The notes beneath the pieces were generated by a model. That model saw only the letters and a program-made list of their open reading frames with translations. It was not told where the DNA came from and made no database searches. Positions 56,215 to 64,000 of a DNA stretch of 64,000 bases are shown here, one piece after another (position 1 is the stretch's first letter; each line of letters opens with the position of its first letter). Source of the DNA: Periplaneta americana (taxonomy: Eukaryota; Arthropoda; Insecta; Blattodea; Blattidae); contig NC_091119.1 of assembly GCF_040183065.1 (NCBI RefSeq), positions 109,848,263 to 109,912,262 of the forward strand. Reading direction: 5' to 3'. A program made the position numbers and the translations under genes.

Positions 56215-57937
56215 CCACAGTGGGGCCAAACCCACTTATTCTTGGCATTTACATAGTAAGAAAAGTAGTTTTTGGTTTTTGTAAAGCTATTCTATCAACG
56301 AAAAGTGCGATTTCAAATCACAAAGCAGAAAATTAGGAAGTAATTACAAAAAGCTAACATCGGGACTCTTCAGCCTCGTTCGCACTGTCAGTGTCGTCGC
56401 TGCTGTCGTGTACTGCAGAACGAATATCCAGCATGTCCAGCACTCCTTGTCAAACTGCTTGGCTTTCTTCTTCGGCATCTTCCAGAGAGAAAAAAATAAT
56501 CGGATCCGAGGATATCAACAGCACGTTGAGGACATCTTCATATGTTTTTGTTCGGGACACCTTCCGGATGAAACCTTCTCTGTACTTTTTAAATTCCTTG
56601 TTTCTAGCTTCTTGGGGTTCCTCACTTAGTTGACCAATGGGAACTATAGCGTGACGGATAATTTCTGGACCATGGATTAGAATTTTATGAATTGTTGGAG
56701 GCATGACGTACCATGAGTATTTCCGTACAAAGAGCATACTTGCGAAACTTTTCCACATCTATTTCGTGGCCACAAGAGATCACTTGCAAAATTATATTGA
56801 ATCTTCTGATGATTTCAATGTCAACACCAGTGATGCTTGCAGATAATGCCGGATTCTCAAAAAAATCACCTTGATGTATTCCCATCATTTGTATTGCCGA
56901 AGCCTGGTTTTGGCTTGTCTACTAGCAATCCCTTATCTTTTTTAAATCTGTCTTGAATAGGTTTCTTTGTGTTCGAGAAAACATTCTTCTACTCGATGCC
57001 CCGAGCTTGCCATTTCTTAAGGGGAAGTTTATATGCAAGATGGAGCAAACATTCAAAGAACCTAATGCGTGCGTGAAGGACGGATAACCTCACTCACTGA
57101 TGAGTCTAACCAGTCCTTGTTCTTCTCTAAAAATATTTCTTCTATCCTACGAGCTTGCTGCCATCTCTTCTTAAAATCGGACACGAAAAATGAAATTTGC
57201 TTGTAGAGAGCCATTTTGTCTTCATCTGGACGAAGTCTTTCATAATCGTAACTTGCTCCTGTAATTTTACACGTCCTGTATCATAAAGTTCTCTTATAGT
57301 TATAAAAACACCATCGTTGCAACCCGATCCTGCAAAGAAGAAAATGTATACGAATGCTTTGGGTGTTTAGGTCAAGCGTACTTGGCTATCTAAATTTTAG
57401 AAGCTGTCAGTTTTTTAACCGCTGCTGTTCCAAAATGAGCAAATATGAGCAGGGTTTGTTTCCATTTACGGCACGTATAATGTGTGAAATAAACATAAAT
57501 GTCAAGATGCAGAACATGATATGCCCTGACATACACTAAAACCTTAAAAAAAAATTTACCCCTTTTTCACATTTTCGGTTCATTTCTTTATCGTCCCATA
57601 AACCACTACAAAATCCACAAAACCTATATGTAATTGCATTAAAATTTTCTTACCTGATGGTAAAGACATCATGTTAAGCCACACTTCGTAGTTCCACCAG
57701 CACACGACAATATGACGCATTTAACTACTTCCCGTGCACAAGCTTCTCTCTCACTGACTCAGCTAGGCTCAGATTCTGACATTCGCTGTGACGTCAGCTG
57801 CACCCCAGTGACCTTGTCACTATCAAAAACGTATAGTTCAGGGATTTATCTATCGTTAGAATATAAAATATTGCTACTTTTGCAAGATTCGTTTTTTGTT
57901 TTTTTGCTAAGAATAACGCTGTTTGGCCCCACTGTGG
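56215..57937 (-). mobile_element. DNA transposon of unassigned superfamily, 5-bp TSD CGTCG
   Basis: Ends CCACAGTGGGGCCAAAC and GTTTGGCCCCACTGTGG are perfect inverted repeats of 17 bp, extending with ttattctt words. CGTCG at 56210-56214 and 57938-57942 is the likely target duplication. It carries a decayed transposase on the minus strand. Confidence 0.8.
56345..57310 (-). pseudogene. Decayed transposase with GFGxTNDGNTxRxFFEN motif
   Basis: Minus strand, in order: MALYKQISFFVSDFKKRWQQ and IEEIFLEKNKDWLDSSVSE (57230-57080); IRFFECLLHLAYKLPLKKWQ (57060-57000); GLLVDKPKPGFGNTNDGNTS (56935-56875), then a stop where RRFF is expected; ENPALSASITGVDIEIIRRF; YSWYVMPPTIHKILIHGPEI; PIGQLSEEPQEARNKEFKKY; TYEDVLNVLLISSDPII. 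I recognise this as a family of arthropod and cnidarian uncharacterised proteins, and the terminal repeats here support a transposase origin. At least three frameshifts or stops make it non-functional. Confidence 0.75.
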
Positions 57938-57942
57938 CGTCG

Positions 57943-58565
57943 ATTGCAAATCTCCTTTCAACACGGAGCTTCTTCGAACACGAAGAGATAATACTAATAA
58001 CTGGATTTCAAGTGAAGATTATGAGGCAGACATATTGTATGTCCAGCCTTTGTCGAAAACATTACACCATATCCAAACCTATTTCCGTGATATGAATAAC
58101 GTCCATGTGCGTCTACTAATTGTCGTGTTGTGCCCTTCACACGCAGAAATATGATCACACAGAGTACCGCACCTCGACGCTTCACCATGTTTGCACGCGT
58201 CTAGTCGTTTTCAGACTGATGTTTGAAGTCTACGACTGATAGATTACATGGTCTGGTGGCCTTACTGGAGAGCATCATTTTACCTAATATACGATCCGAC
58301 AGGATGGGTTTGTCAATTAAATAGGTAAACTTACTCAGATGCAAGGTTTTGTTATCTTACGCAGCATTACTCAACCAGTTAAACTGCAATAATCATTCTC
58401 ATATGCCAGTGGTGTAGTCCAGGGGTAGCGAGTGGAACTAATGATCCGAGACTACGCTCCATCGTGGATTTGAGTCCAGCTTCGATCGAATAATTACCTA
58501 GTGGATGTTCTCTCTAACTATAAGACAAATGTCAAGCAATCACATGTCAATCTTAAGGCTCACCT
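57943..58565. other. Unplaced sequence, possible SINE head
   Basis: At 58405-58485 GGTGTAGTCCAGGGGTAGCG and GTGGATTTGAGTCC look like A- and B-boxes of an old SINE. Otherwise nothing placed. Confidence 0.4.
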
Positions 58566-58567
58566 AA

Positions 58568-58812
58568 TTTTTTTAGTTGGTTATTTAACGACTCTGTATG
58601 AACTACTAGGTTATTTAGCGTCGATGGAATTTATGATAGAGATGGTACTTGAGGAGAGATGAGATTGAGGATTCGCGATAGATTACCGGATATTTACCTT
58701 GCGGTTGGGGAAAACTTGGGAAAAAAGCCAACCAGGTAATCAGCCCAAGCGGGAATCGAACCCACATCCGAGCGCAACTCCAGAATCGGCCGACTGAGCT
58801 ACGAAGGTGGCC
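58568..58812 (-). mobile_element. tRNA-derived SINE, family C
   Basis: The minus strand reads CACCTTCGTAGCTCAGTCGG (A-box) and GGATGTGGGTTCGATTCCCG (B-box). The tail ggttatttagcgtcga/ggttatttaacgactctgta resembles the family B tail, so B and C share a 3' end. Confidence 0.85.
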
Positions 58813-58929
58813 GAGTCGCCTAGTTAAAATACATTCTCGCTGCCATCATTTCCACAGAATTTACATAGATAACGACACGTTGATACAGAGTCCTTAAAGA
58901 ACATACTGAACACTTTCATTTTCCTCGTT

Positions 58930-59490
58930 TTTATTCTACCCCGCCTCTTACTTTACCTCTTCCTCTCTCTGCTGCTGTTTTCTCTCCCCTTCGCTTGTCT
59001 TTTTCCTCTTTCTTCTTTCTGCTGTCATTTTCCTCTGCCTGCCTCCTCTCTCTTCATACATTCTCCTATAGCTACTTCCTTACCCTCTCTTCTCTCCTTC
59101 TCTTGTATCTAGTCCCTGTCTCTCCTCCCCTTCTTTTTTCATCTCATTCACCTCTCTCCTTCTCTAGTCTCCTCTTCTCCTTCTCTCTTTCCTCCGCTTC
59201 TCTTCCCGTATCCCTTTTTCTTCTCTTCTTTTTTCTTTCTCTCCCGTGTTCTCTTCTCTCAACATCTTCTCTCTCTCATTCCCTATTCATCTCTCTTCTT
59301 CTTTACCCGTTATCTTCTCTTCTTCTCCTCTCTCTATTCCCTTCTTTCTTTTCTCCCCTTCTCGTCTTTCTTTTTCCAATCTTCTATTTCCTTCCCTTTT
59401 ATCCTCTCTTTCTTTCCTCCTCTCCAGTTCTCTTCTATCTTTGCCCCCTTTCTCTTCCCCTTTTCTTCAATTTCCACCCATTCGCTTACT
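58930..59490 (+). repeat. Polypyrimidine tract, about 560 bp
   Basis: Almost only C and T on the plus strand, with irregular (TCC), (TTC) and (CT) runs. Two overlapping long open frames here (rich in Ser, Leu, Phe, Pro) reflect composition, not coding. Confidence 0.95.
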
Positions 59491-59596
59491 TACCCGTAGT
59501 ACCTATGTATTTCACTATATAACCATATGTGGTGATATCCTCGGACACAATACGGTGCAGTAGTTTACTATAGTAGTGATGCTACGGAAAATGATT

Positions 59597-59598
59597 GA

Positions 59599-59672
<74 letters not shown>
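59597..59672 (+). repeat. (GAAA)n microsatellite
   Basis: About 19 GAAA units. Confidence 0.97.
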
Positions 59673-59673
<1 letters not shown>

Positions 59674-60035
59674 CTGACCAGCCCGTCATAAGTAGGCGCT
59701 GCGTGGCTTGCATCTGCAACCCTGTTGGCACCGATAACTCCCAATCACAACGGGTGCCACGCTATCGATTCCGAAGTTTTTAAAAGTGGTTTTGCATTGT
59801 TAATATATTTTATTCGCTGGGTCGCGCACGTAGCCGTGGCGAGCACGCAATTTACAAGCAATGCCATATTGTTGTTCTGTGTATCACTGTAAGCTTTGTT
59901 ACTTGTGGTCCGATTCCGCTATATTCGGTACGGATGAACATTCTAATTCGATTCCTTGAATCTAAACGCTGGCAAAATTTCATGATGATCGGTGGTAGAG
60001 AATAACTTCAGTGGTTAAATGCATAACTGTGTATG
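59673..60035. other. No gene recognised
   Basis: Unplaced sequence between two simple repeats. Confidence 0.4.
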
Positions 60036-60246
60036 TATATGTATGTATGTATGTATGTATGGATGGATGGATGGATGGATGGATGGATGGATGGATGGAT
60101 GGATGAATGGACGGAAGGATGGATGGACGGATGGATGAATGAACGACAGAATGCACGGATGGATGGATGGATGGATGGATGGATGGATGGATGGATGGAT
60201 GGATGGACGGGTGGATGGATGGACGGACGGAAGGATGAAAGGATGA

Positions 60247-60278
<32 letters not shown>

Positions 60279-60612
60279 ATGGATGGATGGACTGAAGGAT
60301 GAACGAATGGATGGAAGGATGGATGGATGGATGGACGGGAGGATGAACGGATGGATGGATGGACGGAAGGATGAACGAATGCATGGACGGATAGATGGAT
60401 GGATGGATGGATGGACGGACGGATGGATGAAAAATGGACGGATGGATCGATGGATGGATGGATCAATGGATGGATGGATCAATGGGTGGTTGGATGGATG
60501 GATGGATGGACGGACGGACGGACGGATGGATGAAAAAATGGACGGATGGATCGATGGATCAATGGATGGATGGATGGATGGATGGATGGATAAGTTGATG
60601 GATGGAGGGATA
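60036..60612 (+). repeat. (GGAT)n-based simple repeat, about 570 bp
   Basis: Starts as (ATGT)n and changes to (ATGG)n with scattered acgg, aagg and gaat variants. All six frames are long and open (Met-Asp-Gly-Trp, or Ile-His-Pro-Ser on the minus strand), which is an artefact of the 4-base period. Confidence 0.97.
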
Positions 60613-60722
60613 GGTGTCAAGGTGTGTGCATGCATATTCGTACCTGCAGTATATTTACGTGGTTATGTATGTGTCAATAACAGATAAGTAACGAAATGCA
60701 TGAGAAAATATATAATTATATA

Positions 60723-61246
60723 CAAAGTGGAAGTGAAATAATCCTGCAGATTCAGAGCGAATAACCCATGTTGTGTGTAACAAAAAGTGTGATACCATAT
60801 TGGTGGAAAATTCATAGTTTTCTCAGAAAAAAAATGTTTTTTTTTTTTTTTTTAATATTTAACACCCTCTTATTCGGTAACGACTTGAGTAGGATCGTGA
60901 TTTTTGTCCATATCGATAGAACATCTAACAAAGAAGAATTAATTATTCCTCTGGCTTATTTCCATAGCGTGAACGGTATTCATGTAAATTTAATTTAAAA
61001 ATCACTAATTTCAAGTCACTGAACGATGCGAATAGACTGCAACGTTGTAGTCACAGAGGGAGAGGTTCATCTAGACAGACCTGAGCTCGTTGATCTCTTA
61101 CATCTTTACCACGAGAAGAGTGTGTTAGCGACGCTATAGCCAGACTGCTGAAACTTCCAACTTAATTTTCTAATTAACCGTGCATTTAATCATAAAACGT
61201 AATACATAGGCCTATATATCTGCAGAGTTATTTCGCTTCCACTCTG
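60723..61246. mobile_element. Non-autonomous DNA transposon, short copy, with TATA target duplication
   Basis: Left end CAAAGTGGAAGTGAAATAA and complemented right end CAGAGTGGAAGCGAAATAA give terminal inverted repeats of about 30 bp, continuing ctctgcagat. TATA flanks both sides (60719-60722, 61247-61250). Same family as 1840-2746, in the same orientation. Confidence 0.88.
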
Positions 61247-61250
61247 TATA

Positions 61251-62185
61251 AATATCTTAATAAATAAGTTTAATGAATAAATGCTACTGTCAGTGATTAA
61301 ATAGATACAAAAATATATTGACAAAATATTAAATTCTTATATGAAAAGCGTAATAGGAATAAGCATTGCTGTAACTGCTGTAACTCATATACTAATTCGC
61401 ATTGATTCCTTAATTACTCGTAGCTGTTGAAGTCGTTGTGACATGGAACCTTCCCACAGCAAACTGGTACGTAGTTAAACAGTCTGTGTATATATACTAA
61501 AATTTGTGGTAAAACATATATTAAGAATTTACATATCTGCTATAATATTGAAGACAGACAAACATAAATTTTACGAGTGAAACTTAAAATAATTCTGAAT
61601 TAAACGATAGGCCTATATAGAAACTTAATTTGGCTTAGTAATTTAATATGTGATTTTTATTATTTTTTTTTTCAATTAAGCGAAAAAGAAAAAAAAACTT
61701 TGAAGCATAGAAATGCATAGGTACATTTTCCTGATAAACTACTATCACTAATCCTAAATTTTCAACAGACCTCACGCATACATGTAGCTATTGTATAAGA
61801 AACACAATTCATATTATATTTGAGAGATTGTTGTAGTAGATGTGATGTTTTAAAGTTTTTCGTTAAAAAAATTATTTTAGAGCAAATATAAGTTAATGAA
61901 AACGGCTTAACTCCAAAGTTACAAAATTGATATCTGACTTCCATTATTACAAATAAATCAGAAATGTGTATGCAAAATATCAGATCTGTAAGTTTAATAG
62001 TTTTCATGACATTGCAATTAAAGTTTTAAACATACTGAACCTCTCTCAGCGCCATACTCATTTAATTCAGCATTTATACAGATTTACTCTTTGTCTGTCA
62101 TAAATATGGTGGTAGATGTTATTAAAACTATTAGCGCATGTTTTACCATAATTTTAGTATGCATTCGCAGACTGCCTCGCCTCCC
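61251..62185. other. No gene recognised
   Basis: AT-rich spacer with a T-run/A-run pair at 61660-61700. Confidence 0.4.
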
Positions 62186-62341
62186 TTAACAACAGCTGTA
62201 GGAAGAGAGCCACGACCACAAAAGAACTGCAGTTGCCATGGCGATGCAGCAGAGGATCACTAGCAGGTGCGAAGCTGCGATGACGTCTTGAGCACTGGAT
62301 AATCCATCTTCATCTCCAGCAAGTGTCTTCTGTGTGGACAT
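62186..62341 (-). CDS. Candidate 51-residue single-pass membrane peptide or exon
   Basis: The minus frame starts MSTQKTLAGDEDGLSSAQDV and continues IAASHLLVILCCIAMATAVL with LWSWLSSYSCC before TAA. Residues 26-45 form one strong hydrophobic segment; the N-terminus is acidic and the C-terminus Cys-ending. The local GC content is near 53 percent inside AT-rich flanks, and codon choice looks ordinary. It could be a small ORF, an exon of a larger gene, or chance. No family recognised. Confidence 0.35.
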   Translation of the reverse strand: MSTQKTLAGDEDGLSSAQDVIAASHLLVILCCIAMATAVLLWSWLSSYSCC

Positions 62342-62556
62342 CACACAATTCGTGTCCGTCTGTCTGTCTTTCTCCGTCCTCAGTCTGATTCTCTCTGTCT
62401 GTTTCAGTTACTATTCCTATAGGAAACAGTACTACTGATGGAACTGACTACCCGGGATGTAAAGTGATCATTTTCTTAGCGCCTTTTGTCCACGGCCGTC
62501 GAACGGTTATCAGATTCGTCGATAGATACAAGATGAGCGATTTCAAACTCGACCAA

Positions 62557-62794
62557 AAATTTAAATTTAAATTATGGTTTATTTAGCGACGCTCGCAACT
62601 GCAGAGGCTATATAAGCGTCGCCGGTGTGCCGGAATTTTGTCCCGCAGAAGTTCTTTTACATGCCAGTAAATCTACTGACATGAGCCTGTCGCATTTAAA
62701 CACACTTAAATGCCACCGACTTCAGCCGGAATCGAACCCGCAATCTCGAGCACAGAAGGCCAGCGCTATACCAACTATGCTACCGAGGGCAACC
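62557..62794 (-). mobile_element. tRNA-derived SINE, family A, with 13-bp TSD
   Basis: Minus-strand copy of the 22.4-kb SINE (the complement of GGCATTTAAGTGTG, GCGAGCGTCGCTAAAT and the B-box GGGTTCGATTCCGG). It is flanked by the exact 13-base repeat CAAACTCGACCAA at 62544-62556 and 62795-62807. Confidence 0.95.
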
Positions 62795-62807
62795 CAAACT
62801 CGACCAA

Positions 62808-63125
62808 TGACGATGAATTTAACTGAGTGATTATACAGGGTGAAAGAAAACCTATTACATTAATTCACAAAGGTAATAGATCAAGTCAATGCGAACAAGT
62901 TTTGTCAAATAAGTTTTTTGGTACGTCCAGTAGTTTTGGGAATACGAAATGTAACGCGGTGCAACTCTCCTTGAGGTCATTACTCCGCAGTGAGGTTAAG
63001 TAACTGCAATCATCCACTCCGCAAGAGTTGCAAGAGGAGAATGTAAACAAAAACGTCTCATCAAATCATAGACGTTTCGATCAAATTACTGTACATTCGT
63101 AACATTTAACACATTACTTACAACT
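62808..63125. other. No gene recognised
   Basis: Unplaced sequence; begins with tgattatacagggtgaaag, which resembles a transposon end but has no partner found. Confidence 0.35.
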
Positions 63126-63350
63126 TACTTGCAAATGGCTTTTAAGGAACCCGCAGGTTCATTGCCGCCATCACATAAGCCCGCCATCGGTCCCTATTCT
63201 GTACAAGATTAATCCACTCTCTATCATCGTGTCCAGGGCTCCCTCAAATCCATTTTAATATTATCCTCCCATCTACGTCTCGGCCTCCCCAAAGGTCGTG
63301 CTATACGGGTCGCCCGTCTCCCTCCAAACCGTTTGATTCCTATGTGCCTA
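63126..63350 (-). mobile_element. LINE 3' end, same family as 6077-6337
   Basis: The complement carries the same coding tail (GRPRRRWEDNIKMDLREP-like, AMNLRVP-type end) and the phrase ggcttttaaggaacccg at the 3' end. One frameshift is present at about 63230. Confidence 0.85.
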
Positions 63351-63822
63351 ACTAATTTTGATGACCTGGTACTTTCGGCGGTTAGGATTTGAAAGCAAAC
63401 AACTCACTGTGGCTTACCATCCTATGAAATAAACCCACATTTAAGAAAAATACCGTTGTACAATCACTTATTTTTATTTTCTGATTCACCATATTGAGGC
63501 TGCTCACTCTGGTTTGTTATAAATTGTTCAATTAAATAAAAATATTTCACGTATTATTTTTACTGAGCTCATACTAAAAACTGAAACCTCAATCAGCACT
63601 GAAACTACACTCCTGAAAAACTGAATATAAGCACCAGCCGCAGCCTCAAAAATGATTATTTGTCTCCCATACCTTTTCTTTCATAACAGGCACTGATAAA
63701 CAGGACGTGTTCAGGTTTGAACTTGTCAAGACTTGTGCGGGCACACAACGGCGTGTACAAACATGTCGATTCAGACATGTCGCTATCAAGACAGCTACAC
63801 AGTTTGAGCTAGTCACTCATAA
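63351..63822. other. No gene recognised
   Basis: Unplaced AT-rich sequence. Confidence 0.35.

Positions 63823-63872
<50 letters not shown>
63823..63872 (+). repeat. (ATT)n microsatellite
   Basis: About 16 units next to the LINE tail. Confidence 0.95.
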
Positions 63873-63873
<1 letters not shown>

Positions 63874-63874
63874 T

Positions 63875-64000
63875 GCTTACTTATTTACTTATGGGTTTTA
63901 AGGAACCCGCAGGTTAACTGCAGCCCTTACATAAGCCCGCCATCGGTCCCTATCCTGAGCAAGATTAATCAGTGTCTACCATCATATTATTCCACCTTCC
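63875..64000 (-). mobile_element. LINE 3' end, same family, runs off the window
   Basis: tttaaggaacccgcaggtt, cataagcccgccatcggtcc and gagcaagattaatc match the complement of 6250-6330. It continues beyond the right edge. Confidence 0.85.

Noticed and set aside
58995..59563. Two overlapping open frames of 105-175 codons rich in Ser, Leu and Phe
   Set aside because: They lie entirely in a polypyrimidine tract; composition alone keeps them open.
59980..60687. Long open frames on both strands repeating Ile-His-Pro-Ser or Met-Asp-Gly-Trp
   Set aside because: A 4-base repeat without stop codons opens all frames; no non-repeat coding is attached.

Overview
This is a eukaryotic, AT-rich, repeat-saturated window, almost certainly from an insect. 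A cockroach or termite (Blattodea) is the best guess: the tRNA-derived SINEs, the Penelope-like elements and the Helitrons look like repeats I remember from cockroach genomes, but that attribution is from memory and was not searched. There are no operons, no CRISPR array and no convincing functional rRNA or tRNA gene.

Only one host gene is well supported. A first coding exon at 40693-41841 (+) encodes a secreted, Pro/Tyr/Asn-rich protein with a signal peptide. It ends in a clean splice donor in phase 0. The best partner is a 29-codon terminal exon at 55060-55149, 13.2 kb downstream, with a clean acceptor in the same phase. The 13.2 kb between them is read here as an intron packed with nested transposons. 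Two weaker coding candidates are a 51-residue one-transmembrane ORF at 62186-62341 (-) and an acidic 45-residue possible first exon at 35746-35880 (+).

Layout. 1-13 kb: decayed LINE reverse transcriptase, an ATT-tailed tandem unit split by a DNA transposon, SINEs, a Penelope-like element (PLE, minus) split by a LINE tail, a decayed BED-finger transposase-like gene and ATCGAT-rich inverted repeats. 13-25 kb: three Helitron-like bodies. One carries an internal LINE fragment. Another holds a large tandem and inverted array of a 286-bp tRNA-like unit. An R2-like retrotransposon end lies at 20.2-21.1 kb. 25.8-28.2 kb: a PLE with RT and GIY-YIG domains. 31.2-32.3 kb: an 81-bp minisatellite. 33-40 kb: SINEs, two hAT elements with exact 8-bp target-site duplications (TSDs), a LINE end and foldback repeats, one of them abutting a possible TATA box of the gene. 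42-52 kb (intron): SINEs, a 254-bp hairpin, a mariner-type element inside a 112-bp minisatellite, a 33-bp repeat-bearing element, a MITE, and a P-type element with a THAP exon inserted into a pogo/Tigger-like element. 54-64 kb: tRNA-like palindromes, a transposon with a decayed transposase of unassigned superfamily, long simple repeats, more SINEs and LINE tails.

The genes do not form a pathway. The biology here is mobile DNA: many superfamilies, repeated nesting, and TSDs that let insertions be ordered. Coordinates of repeat edges are read by eye; where a TSD is quoted the edge is exact to a few bases, otherwise allow tens of bases.
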